Positions 9,169 to 16,178 of a stretch of DNA of 32,684 nt are shown one piece after another. This DNA is from an uncultured Clostridia bacterium. GTDB lineage: Bacteria; Bacillota; Clostridia; Christensenellales; Borkfalkiaceae. Made by a program: the position numbers and the translations under genes. The stretch lies in assembly GCA_944367565.1 (NCBI GenBank), contig CALVWR010000019.1, positions 1-32,684 on the forward strand. The letters run 5' to 3'. Under the pieces are notes generated by a model. The model had not been told where the DNA came from. It was given only the letters and a program-made list of their open reading frames with translations, and did not search any database. How positions within the stretch are numbered: position 1 is the stretch's first letter; each line of letters begins with the position of its first letter.

Positions 9169-9792
9169 TTACAGCCGATCGATCACGCCGCAAATGGTTT
9201 CGACCGTTTTATCGATGCCGAGATAGGAGCTTTTCACACTGAGATCGTACGTTTCCGCCGCGCCCCATTTATGATCGGAATAATAGTTATAAAACCGCGC
9301 GCGGTTTTTATCCGTTTTCACCATGCGCGCATATGCAACTTTTTCGGAATCGATATTGTTTCTTCTCATGATGCGCGCCACGCGATCCTGATCGTCCGCA
9401 CAGATAAACACGCTGAACAGATTGGGATTATCCCGCAGGATATAGTCTGCGCATCTTCCGACAATCACGCAGGATTCTTTTGTCGCAATTTTTTTGATAA
9501 CGTTGGAAATTGCGAAAAAAACCTGCATGGCGAGCGGTTTTTCCGTCCCCATATGTCCGCCGATTCCGTATGAATACACATTCGCGCTGAACGGATACAT
9601 AAATGCCGCCGAAATTTTCTTTTCATCGTAATGCTCTACGATCTCGTCGCACAATCCGCTTTCCTTCGCGGCGATTGCCAGAAGCTGTTTGTCGTAATAG
9701 CCGAGCCCATAACGCGATGCGATTTTTTCGCCGATTTCACGTCCGCCGCTGCCATATTGTCTGCCTATCGTGATTACAAGTTTTTTCTCCAT
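9169..9792 (-). CDS. Cytidylate-kinase-like protein
   Basis: 207-residue P-loop protein of the cytidylate-kinase-like family, a paralogue of Cmk common in Clostridia. The P-loop is ITIGRQYGSGGREIG (residues 7-21), followed by YYDKQLL in the usual place and CVIVGRCADYIL (about 110-121), then the Arg-rich lid RVARIMRRNN. Family members are presumed nucleoside-phosphate kinases, but the substrate is unproven, so I do not name it cmk. The start is ATG with AAGGAGGAAGT just upstream. The gene is monocistronic with its own promoter (9835-9863), and the 85-bp array lies downstream. Confidence 0.88.
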   Translation of the reverse strand: MEKKLVITIGRQYGSGGREIGEKIASRYGLGYYDKQLLAIAAKESGLCDEIVEHYDEKKISAAFMYPFSANVYSYGIGGHMGTEKPLAMQVFFAISNVIKKIATKESCVIVGRCADYILRDNPNLFSVFICADDQDRVARIMRRNNIDSEKVAYARMVKTDKNRARFYNYYSDHKWGAAETYDLSVKSSYLGIDKTVETICGVIDRL

Positions 9793-9834
9793 ACTTCCTC
9801 CTTCTTTGCCGACAGTGAAATTTCTTTTTCTTTT

Positions 9835-9863
9835 ATTTTACTCCTGATTTTTCGGTTTGTCAA
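9835..9863 (-). promoter_or_regulatory. Promoter of the cytidylate-kinase-like gene
   Basis: Minus strand -35 TTGACA (9858-9863), a 17-base spacer and -10 TAAAAT (9835-9840), about 40 bases before the start codon. Confidence 0.75.
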
Positions 9864-10033
9864 GAATGATTTTTTACGCCTTATATCGGATTTTGTTATT
9901 TTTTATCCTTTACGGCGGCTTCGGATACGGGATCTTATCGGGGCAACCGACGATGATAAAATCGCAAATCCCGTTGCAAAATATGTACAGAATCGGCAAC
10001 GCATTACATATACATAGTACAAAGGGAAAGAAA

Positions 10034-11095
10034 ATGGCAGTAAAATTATCTTTATGTATGATCGTAAAAAATGAAGAAGCCGTCTTGAAGCGGTGTCTTG
10101 CGAGCGTTGGAGACCTTGCGGACGAGATTGTCATCGTCGATACCGGTTCGACCGACGAAACAAAAAACATCGCGCGTTCTTTTACCGATGCGGTGTACGA
10201 TTACCTCTGGAAAGACGATTTTGCCGCGGCGCGGAATTATTCCTTTTCCAAAGCGACGGGCGATTATCTGATGTGGCTTGACGCCGACGACGTGATCGAA
10301 GGAGAGAACAAAAAGCTTTTCAAAGAACTGAAAAAAATTCTCGGCAAACAAAGACCGGACGTCGTGATGTGCCGATACAACATCGGGTTTGACGAGAACG
10401 GCGCACCCGCTTTTACATATTATCGGGAAAGAATATTTAAAAAAGAAGGCTCTTTTGTCTGGCAGGGTTTTGTACATGAATGTATTCCGCCGAGAGGAAA
10501 CATTCTTTATTCGGAAGCGGCGATCAGTCACAGAAAGATTTCCCCGGGAAATCCGCGGCGCAATCTGGAATTATACCAGAAAGCAATTTTCAACGCGCCG
10601 TTAAGTACGGCGCGGGAAAAATACTACTACGGCAGGGAGCTTTACTATAACAGGCTTTATAAAGAAGCGATCTGCATTCTTGAAGACGCGCTGCTGGATC
10701 CTACGTTATGGCGGATCGACGCCGCAGGCGCGTGCAAGCTGATCGCGGAATGTCACATCTATTTAAGGGATTACGACCATGCGCTTACCGCCGCGTTCAG
10801 AAGTTTCTCGTTTATGTTGCCGACTGCGGAAAATTTATGCACCGTAGGCAATATTTTTCAGTTGAAAAAAAATTACGCGCTTGCCGTTTACTGGTACGAA
10901 CGCGCCCTTGAAGCGCCGCCGGAAGAAGGCGGGTTTGTACGCCCGGAATTCCGCGATTTTATTCCCGCTTTAGAACTTTCCGTATGTCATTATCATCTCG
11001 GAAATCTCGAAAAAGCAAAAGCATATCACGAACGGGCGCGATCGCTCAGACCGAATCATCCTTCCGTACTGGCAAACGAACGATATTTTTCTTGA
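10034..11095 (+). CDS. Family 2 glycosyltransferase with TPR-like C-terminus
   Basis: 353 residues. The N-terminal GT-A domain begins SLCMIVKNEEAVLKRCL, continues DEIVIVDTGSTDET (nucleotide-binding Asp36) and carries the metal-binding LDADD at residues 82-86. The second half has paired-helix repeats (YGRELYYNRLYKEAICILEDAL; ALAVYWYERALEA; LGNLEKAKAYHERARSLRPNHP) of the tetratricopeptide type. This layout matches SunS-like or TPR glycosyltransferases that act in the cytosol on peptide, protein or envelope substrates. The start chosen is the ATG at 10034, where the conserved domain starts and a purine-rich AAAGGGAAAG precedes it. A 59-residue longer frame from 9857 reads as non-homologous leader. 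The acceptor is unknown. Confidence 0.85.
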   Translation: MAVKLSLCMIVKNEEAVLKRCLASVGDLADEIVIVDTGSTDETKNIARSFTDAVYDYLWKDDFAAARNYSFSKATGDYLMWLDADDVIEGENKKLFKELKKILGKQRPDVVMCRYNIGFDENGAPAFTYYRERIFKKEGSFVWQGFVHECIPPRGNILYSEAAISHRKISPGNPRRNLELYQKAIFNAPLSTAREKYYYGRELYYNRLYKEAICILEDALLDPTLWRIDAAGACKLIAECHIYLRDYDHALTAAFRSFSFMLPTAENLCTVGNIFQLKKNYALAVYWYERALEAPPEEGGFVRPEFRDFIPALELSVCHYHLGNLEKAKAYHERARSLRPNHPSVLANERYFS

Positions 11096-11120
11096 TTTTT
11101 CCGGCTTTCAGGTGTAAACT
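11092..11120 (+). promoter_or_regulatory. Possible promoter giving a near-leaderless DUF4250 transcript
   Basis: TTGATT (11092-11097), a 17-base spacer and TAAACT (11115-11120). With normal spacing, transcription would start at or next to the ATG at 11127. AGGTG at 11110-11114 is a possible but distant (12-base) ribosome site if the gene is instead read from the glycosyltransferase transcript. Confidence 0.35.
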
Positions 11121-11126
11121 GTATCT

Positions 11127-11306
11127 ATGTGCAGATTACCGGAAGATCCGCTCCTGCTTCTGAGCGTGATCAATATGAAACTCAGGGACTTTTATCCCGA
11201 TATGAACGCGCTTTGCGAAGATCTGAACGCAGATCGCGGACGGATCGACAAAATCCTGTCCGACGCGGGATATGTTTACAACGAAAAAGACAACCGATAT
11301 GAATGA
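11127..11306 (+). CDS. DUF4250 family small protein
   Basis: 59-residue protein starting MCRLPEDPLLLLSVINMKLR and continuing DFYPDMNALCEDLNADRG, then KILSDAGYVYNEKDNRYE. This is the full-length pattern of the DUF4250 family: LPxDPxxLLSxxNxKLRD, a small helical core and a final GYxYxxxxN. The family is widespread in Firmicutes and its function is not known. It looks like a compact helix-turn-helix-like fold, which is my inference. It lies 31 bases after the glycosyltransferase stop on the same strand and ends at a hairpin, so it may be co-transcribed or use the promoter-like sequence at 11092-11120. Confidence 0.88.
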   Translation: MCRLPEDPLLLLSVINMKLRDFYPDMNALCEDLNADRGRIDKILSDAGYVYNEKDNRYE

Positions 11307-11307
11307 A

Positions 11308-11342
11308 AATCGCCGCGAAAATTCCGCGGCGATTAACATGTT
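11308..11342 (+). terminator. Terminator after the DUF4250 gene
   Basis: 10-bp stem AATCGCCGCG / CGCGGCGATT (11308-11317 and 11325-11334), directly after the stop codon. The following T-tract is poor, so efficiency is uncertain. The next 135 bases, up to the convergent esterase gene, show nothing I can name. Confidence 0.6.
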
Positions 11343-11479
11343 CTTTCTATCATTCCGAATCCCATATCGCGCTTTCATCCGATCCGGGCAGAAACTCCCG
11401 ATACGACGAGAATTTTTGTTTTTAAGAATCTTCCTTTCCGTGATACATTGCGCGGCAAAAAAGTATTTGCGTTTTTAAT

Positions 11480-12385
11480 TTACCCGATTATCTTTACGCC
11501 TTCTTCGGCGCCGAACGTTTCTCCTTTGAGAAATTGTGCGATCAGCCGACAGCCGATTTCGCTTTCCCTGACCGGCGTCATGATGAAATCGTGGAACATA
11601 TTTTCGAATACGGCAAGCGTCAAAGCAGTATTTTTTGCTTTGTCGGCGCGCTCTTTCAGAGAAATACAATCAGGATAGAACAGCTCGCTTTCCCCGACCG
11701 TCACGAAAATCTCGCCGAGCCCGTCAAAATTACCGAAAATCGGCGATATTGACGGATCGTTCAGCGGCAATTCCCTCGCGTATTCTTTTCCCGCGTACAG
11801 TAAAGCCTCTATCGACAGCGTAGGATCTTTTTTTTCATACTCGGCGGCCATCGGATGAGACATGGAGACATCCACCCACGGCGAAAGCAATACCGTCTTT
11901 TGCGGCATTTTCCCGCCGCGCTTTGCCAATGTCTGTAAAAACGCAAGCGCAAGTCCGCCGCCGGCTGAATCCCCCAGCAATACGAATTCATCCTTTTCAT
12001 ACTTTTTTGTCAGAATTTCGTATGCCTCAAAAAGCACGGCTTGCGTCTTTTTCGCATCGTTTTCCGGCGCCAACGGATAATCGAGATACGTCACTCTCAT
12101 CGCGTATTCCTTTATTAGTTTCTCCATGAATTTGCGATGAAAGAGCAGCCCCTCCGCCACATAAGCGCCTCCATGCAGAAAAATAATATGCGGCGACGCG
12201 TTCTCCCCGGATTCCGCCGTTATACACGCATATCCGTCGACAAAAATCCGCTCCGCACGCAGATCTTTGAATTTCTTCAATTCAAATTGTCTGTTTCCGC
12301 GCCGGGGCTTTTCTATACTCCGTTTTACCAGCCCCTTCAGATGCAAGAACCTGGCAATTTTGTTGAGCTTATTTATCGGCAGCAT
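11480..12385 (-). CDS. Alpha/beta hydrolase, HSL-type (family IV) esterase
   Basis: 301 residues. The oxyanion-hole motif HGGAY (71-75) and nucleophile elbow GDSAGG (138-143, Ser140) are diagnostic of the hormone-sensitive-lipase branch. DYPLAPEN (about 102-109) is the usual strand following the HGG motif. The catalytic His is His265 in FENMFHDF. The acid lies in the VGESELFYPD segment, where a Glu or Asp could serve. There is no signal peptide, so it is a cytosolic carboxylesterase, perhaps deacetylating sugars or small esters. ATG with AAGGAG upstream, and its own promoter at 12406-12434. Its first 45 residues form a charged N-terminal cap. Confidence 0.85.
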   Translation of the reverse strand: MLPINKLNKIARFLHLKGLVKRSIEKPRRGNRQFELKKFKDLRAERIFVDGYACITAESGENASPHIIFLHGGAYVAEGLLFHRKFMEKLIKEYAMRVTYLDYPLAPENDAKKTQAVLFEAYEILTKKYEKDEFVLLGDSAGGGLALAFLQTLAKRGGKMPQKTVLLSPWVDVSMSHPMAAEYEKKDPTLSIEALLYAGKEYARELPLNDPSISPIFGNFDGLGEIFVTVGESELFYPDCISLKERADKAKNTALTLAVFENMFHDFIMTPVRESEIGCRLIAQFLKGETFGAEEGVKIIG

Positions 12386-12405
12386 CTCGTTCTCCTTCTT
12401 TTCGA

Positions 12406-12434
12406 TTGTACTATATCTTCCCCATTTTTGTCAA
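12406..12434 (-). promoter_or_regulatory. Promoter of the esterase gene
   Basis: Minus strand -35 TTGACA (12429-12434), a 17-base spacer and -10 TACAAT (12406-12411), some 20 bases before the start codon. Confidence 0.75.
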
Positions 12435-12534
12435 TCGCTTCTTCCGCAAAGAATCAAGGATTCTGCCGCAAGTACAATCGGAAATTTTTTCGGGTTCAAA
12501 TTAACGCAGAGCCTGTTGCCCGCCCCTTTGAAAG

Positions 12535-12581
12535 AGACGAACAAACGAGCCTTCAAAAATGGAAGGCTCGTTTGTTCGTCT
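12535..12581 (-). terminator. Long hairpin ending the sigma-factor gene cluster
   Basis: A 20-bp perfect stem (arms 12535-12554 and 12562-12581, core CGAACAAACGAGCCTTC) with a 7-base loop. It lies about 90 bases past the stop of the lipoprotein gene. On the minus strand it is followed only by CTTTC, so it is a strong structure with a weak T-tract. It also insulates the esterase promoter from upstream read-through. Confidence 0.7.
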
Positions 12582-12670
12582 GCAAAATAATTGTGAAAGA
12601 AAACTTTTGACTACCTGCAAAAAATCGGCTTTTTCCTTACTCTGATTTTTACTTTCGATCCGTTTCGGCA

Positions 12671-14071
12671 TTACGCCGCCGCTTCGATACGCGCCTGCTG
12701 CAATGCCTGTAATTCCCGTTCCGCTTCCGCTTTCAGATCTTCCATCGCCTGTCTCAATTCACTGCGCAATGTTTCGATCTCGCTATGCAGTTCCTGCCGT
12801 TTGTCGGAAACTTCCTTTTTCTCTTCTGCGCTGAGATTTCTTTCGAACCAGTCTTCCAGATCTTCGATCCGTTCTTCCATCCGATCCAGCACATATTCTT
12901 CCAGATCGTCCGCTTCTCTGATCCGATCGAGTTCAATCTGCATATATTCCGCCACCGGCGCAAGCGCCGTTCTTACCTTTTCCAGAATTTCGGCGGACAC
13001 CGTTTCCGCAGCCTCCTCGATTTCTTCCAGCAGATCTTCCGCCGCTTCGTATACCTCTTCATAACGATGTCTGTCCGCACCGTTCATGTTTCTGTATAAA
13101 CGATCGAGATAATACTCCACCGCTTCTTCCGTCGCCGCGCCGTACGCCTTGACTTCGGCAATGAATTCCTCCGCGTTCTGACCGATCATTTCCGCAATCT
13201 GCGTCAGCTGTTCGTCCGTCAGCACCGGTTGGATGTCCAGATCGATCTCCTCGATCTTTTCCACAGCCCTGTACGCCGTACGCAACGCAACGTATTCCGC
13301 CGCGCGGACCGCCCTGTCCGCCCCGTTATCCAACAACGTCAGATAGGCTCCGTCCAGCAACGCGTCTTCCTTCTGCTCATATTCCAGTTCCAGTTTCTCG
13401 TAGATTTCTTCCATACGGTCGCTGACCACTTCAAGATGATATCTTTCGTTGTTATATAAAACGCCGCTCAGTTCCTTTGCACTCATCGCCGCCGCACGTT
13501 CCAACGTGAGCGTTTTGTCGATCTTCATCGCCGCAAGAATCAGTCTGTACTTTCCCGCCGTAAGCGCCTGAATGTCCGCATTGTCGGGATATTGCGCTTT
13601 CAGTTTTTCCAACTGACCGTTCAAAAGAAATCCGCCTTCCCGTTCAATACGGATCTGCAACCCGGCTTTATCGCAGGAAGCCTTGAATCCCGCGTCGATC
13701 TGCGAAAGAATTTTGCCTTCGGCGTCTTCCGTTTTTCCGCTTACCGTAACGCCTACGGAATCATTTGTTGAAGACAGATATCCGTATTCGATGGCGAGTT
13801 CCGCAATCCGTTCGCTTGCGTCTTTGATCTTCGCGCCGATGATGCCTTCCGCCCCGTATAAAAGCACTTCCGCATCCTTGTTGGCAGCCCGTACCGAAAT
13901 GACCTGATCGTTTTTGTCAAGCACAAATTCCACGGACGGATTGATATCCATCGCGACATAACTTTCCGCCGCCGTTTTTCCGCCGTTGTCGCAAGCCGCC
14001 AGCATCAGTGAAGATCCCAGCACCGCCGCTGCAATCACCGAAATCAATGAAATGGTTTTTCTGTTTTTCAT
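12671..14071 (-). CDS. Lipoprotein with RsgI-like domain and long coiled coil
   Basis: 466 residues. The N-terminus is a lipoprotein signal peptide with lipobox LAAC (Cys27), so the mature protein is anchored outside the membrane. Residues 37-75 (SYVAMDINPSVEF, then VLDKNDQVISVRAANKDAEV) match the extracytoplasmic domain of RsgI-type anti-sigma factors, including the Asn44-Pro45 pair that is the autocleavage bond in RsgI proteins. The rest, especially 330-460, is Glu/Lys/Leu-rich and predicted to form coiled coils. No anti-sigma or transmembrane part is present. The gene lies 148 bases after the anti-sigma gene on the same strand and has AAGGAGAGGG before its ATG. I infer a surface partner of the sigma/anti-sigma pair. 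Confidence 0.75.
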   Translation of the reverse strand: MKNRKTISLISVIAAAVLGSSLMLAACDNGGKTAAESYVAMDINPSVEFVLDKNDQVISVRAANKDAEVLLYGAEGIIGAKIKDASERIAELAIEYGYLSSTNDSVGVTVSGKTEDAEGKILSQIDAGFKASCDKAGLQIRIEREGGFLLNGQLEKLKAQYPDNADIQALTAGKYRLILAAMKIDKTLTLERAAAMSAKELSGVLYNNERYHLEVVSDRMEEIYEKLELEYEQKEDALLDGAYLTLLDNGADRAVRAAEYVALRTAYRAVEKIEEIDLDIQPVLTDEQLTQIAEMIGQNAEEFIAEVKAYGAATEEAVEYYLDRLYRNMNGADRHRYEEVYEAAEDLLEEIEEAAETVSAEILEKVRTALAPVAEYMQIELDRIREADDLEEYVLDRMEERIEDLEDWFERNLSAEEKKEVSDKRQELHSEIETLRSELRQAMEDLKAEAERELQALQQARIEAAA

Positions 14072-14168
14072 CGTTCCCTCTCCTTTTGGTTTTCTCGCTT
14101 ATTCAACAAGCAGCCGCGATTGTTTATTGGAAAAACACGAAAATTTTCCGAAAATTTTTTTAAAATAT

Positions 14169-14197
14169 TTTGCCGCCCGCAAAATTGCGGGCGGCAA
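14169..14197 (-). terminator. Hairpin between anti-sigma and lipoprotein genes
   Basis: 14-bp perfect stem TTTGCCGCCCGCAA / TTGCGGGCGGCAAA with a 2-base gap, located 22 bases past the anti-sigma stop codon. The minus-strand continuation ATATTTTA is only partly T-rich. It may be a terminator or an attenuator that lowers lipoprotein expression relative to the sigma factor. Confidence 0.55.
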
Positions 14198-14219
14198 ACC
14201 TTATACGCATTCTTTGCTT

Positions 14220-15593
14220 TTACGCTTTTGTTCCGTAACGCAGGCGATGATATTCCCTTTCAAACGCTTCCGTCATCTTTTCGATATAATCTTCCGGATC
14301 GGAAAATCCCGATTCGTCGACATCTCCCTTCCAGCGTTCCCATTCTTCACGCAACACTCTGATATTGTCAAGAAAGTCATTCAGCGTATTTTCAAGGCGA
14401 CGGAAAATTTTATCGACCGTCTGCGCGAACTCCGCGAACTTATCTCCGTGTTCTTCGATCAGATCCTCAATCCATTCGGATTGCCTTTCCAGAACGGAAT
14501 AAAACGCGTACCATGCCGTAAATTCCGCATCGCTTTCCGGAACAAATCCCGTTTCGGCACATTCGGCAAGCGCTTCCTCGAACTCTTTTTTCAATTTTTC
14601 CGACACATCGATCGCGACATTCAGTTTTCCGTCGGTCAGGATCGGCAGAACTTCCGTTTTTCCGCGGATCTCTTCATATATTTCGTCGAGTTCTTCCAAT
14701 GCTTCAAACCGATCTTCCTGGAGTTCAAAATACTCTTCAAACAACTCAAACAAATACGAATTGTACGCTTGTGACGAACCGCCTTGAGAAAACATCTTTT
14801 CCGCGTTTTCCTGCAGATATCCGCCCTTACCGTAGGCGATTTCCAGCAATGCGCTCAGTTCATATTCCCCCGTAACGCCGAGTTCCGCCTGCAACGTCTC
14901 CTTCGCCGCGACTTTTGACGTTACCGAAACGCCGCTTCCCGCCGCTCTGCGGGCGGTCTCGCCCAGCTCGTCGGCAAGCCGTTGCGACGCATCCTCTCCG
15001 CGCGCGCTGATGCTTGTGATCGCAAGCACGCCGCCCGTTCCCATGTATCCGAGATATTTCGACGTCTCCGTCAGCATATCGACGACGACGGATTCCTTCC
15101 TGCCGATCAGCGATTCACCCTGTGCGGCATATGCTGCGGAAATCCCCGCAAGAAGGATCTCGCCTTCCCGATCGTTTGCCGCGATCTTCCTTACGTTTCC
15201 GTCGCTGTCCGCGACAATGAAAAGAGAAACGTTTTGCGTACTGTCGGACTGCGTCGTATTTGTTGTAACAGATGCAGAATACGATGCGGGCGCAATAACG
15301 GGCATGGCGAGTTTCATCGAGATATAGCTGTCGTTGAACGTATATTTCCCGCCGGACGGCACCAGCAACGCGAGCAACACGATTGCCGCAATGACAAATA
15401 TTCCCGCGATCCCCAACGCGACGGACCGTTTCGCCGTGAAAAAGCCTCCCCGCCCGACGCCTGCCGTAACCGCTTCGGGCTGTGCGAGCGTAACTTCCGA
15501 AGAGATCGGCTCGCGCTTTACCTTTTCGCTCATCTTCGGAGCAATCCGGTCAAATTCATCGCTTAATTGTCTGATGATTTCTTTCTTTTTCAC
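14220..15593 (-). CDS. Membrane anti-sigma factor, RsgI-like
   Basis: 457 residues with a GTG start that overlaps the sigma-factor stop as GTGA, with GAGGAGG upstream, so the two are translationally coupled. Layout: cytosolic segment 1-56, the likely sigma-binding part; one transmembrane helix about 58-79 (ALGIAGIFVIAAIVLLALLV); extracytoplasmic domain from 84. The latter starts DSYISMKLAMPVIA and resumes FIVADSDGNVRKIAANDREGEIL, aligning with the RsgI-like domain of the downstream lipoprotein. However, the Asn-Pro cleavage pair is replaced by Ala-Met-Pro and about 20 Ser/Thr-rich residues are inserted. The C-terminal third is acidic and helical, probably coiled coil. The role is inferred from gene order and topology. 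Confidence 0.78.
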   Translation of the reverse strand: MKKKEIIRQLSDEFDRIAPKMSEKVKREPISSEVTLAQPEAVTAGVGRGGFFTAKRSVALGIAGIFVIAAIVLLALLVPSGGKYTFNDSYISMKLAMPVIAPASYSASVTTNTTQSDSTQNVSLFIVADSDGNVRKIAANDREGEILLAGISAAYAAQGESLIGRKESVVVDMLTETSKYLGYMGTGGVLAITSISARGEDASQRLADELGETARRAAGSGVSVTSKVAAKETLQAELGVTGEYELSALLEIAYGKGGYLQENAEKMFSQGGSSQAYNSYLFELFEEYFELQEDRFEALEELDEIYEEIRGKTEVLPILTDGKLNVAIDVSEKLKKEFEEALAECAETGFVPESDAEFTAWYAFYSVLERQSEWIEDLIEEHGDKFAEFAQTVDKIFRRLENTLNDFLDNIRVLREEWERWKGDVDESGFSDPEDYIEKMTEAFEREYHRLRYGTKA

Positions 15594-16114
15594 AGCTTTT
15601 CCTCCTCGGCAAGATAACGCTGCAATTTACGGATCGCATTATTGTACGTCCATGTGATTGTCCCGAGCGGCTTGTTCAGCAGCTTTGCGATTTCCCGATG
15701 CTTGTAACCGCTCACCGCGTGCAGGATCACGATCTCCGCCTCTTCTTTTCCGAGCGCTTTCTTCACCGCGTTCAGAACGGGCGTTCCCTCTTCATTCATC
15801 CGATATTCGCCGATCTCGGGCGTACCGCTTTCCGTATAGACTTCCCGTTTCGACTTTTTGACATGATTGAGCGCAAGATTGCCCGCGATCCTGAGCAACC
15901 ATGCGGAAAAATTCCCCTCCTTATATCGCGTTATGTTCTGTTTCAGCTTTATGTACGTATCCTGCATCAGCTCTTCCGAAACTTCATAATCGCGCGTGAT
16001 GGCATAAATCGAGGAGAACACGCCTTTTTTCGTTCGTTCGTATATGAAGGCAAATGCTTCTTCATCGCCTTGCTTCATCCGCGCGGCATACGCATTCAGT
16101 CTTAAATCGCCCAC
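15590..16114 (-). CDS. ECF-type RNA polymerase sigma factor
   Basis: 174 residues. Region 2 (about 8-75: EEAFAFIYERTKKGVFSSIY, SEELMQDTYIKLKQNI, FSAWLLRIAGNLALNHVKK) binds core polymerase and the -10 element. Region 4 (about 115-170: EAEIVILHAVSGYKHREIAK, LLNKPLGTITWTYNNAIRKL) carries the -35-reading helix-turn-helix. There is no region 1 or 3, as usual for extracytoplasmic-function factors. The start is the GTG at 16114, preceded by AAAGGGGAG. A TTG ten codons earlier would run through this ribosome site. It is followed by its membrane anti-sigma gene (4-base overlap) and lies 64 bases after uvrA on the same strand. Confidence 0.9.
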   Translation of the reverse strand: MGDLRLNAYAARMKQGDEEAFAFIYERTKKGVFSSIYAITRDYEVSEELMQDTYIKLKQNITRYKEGNFSAWLLRIAGNLALNHVKKSKREVYTESGTPEIGEYRMNEEGTPVLNAVKKALGKEEAEIVILHAVSGYKHREIAKLLNKPLGTITWTYNNAIRKLQRYLAEEEKL

Positions 16115-16178
16115 TGTTCTCCCCTTTCTCCGTTTATATAACAATCGTTTTTCGTCTTTTATTTGAATTTTTTTAAAT

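Noticed and set aside
8694-9573. Three overlapping long open frames on the plus strand across the 85-bp repeats and the kinase-like gene
   Set aside because: They arise because the repeat unit lacks stops in all three frames. They have no ribosome sites, run antisense into the kinase gene, and their period of 85 bases shifts frame at each unit.
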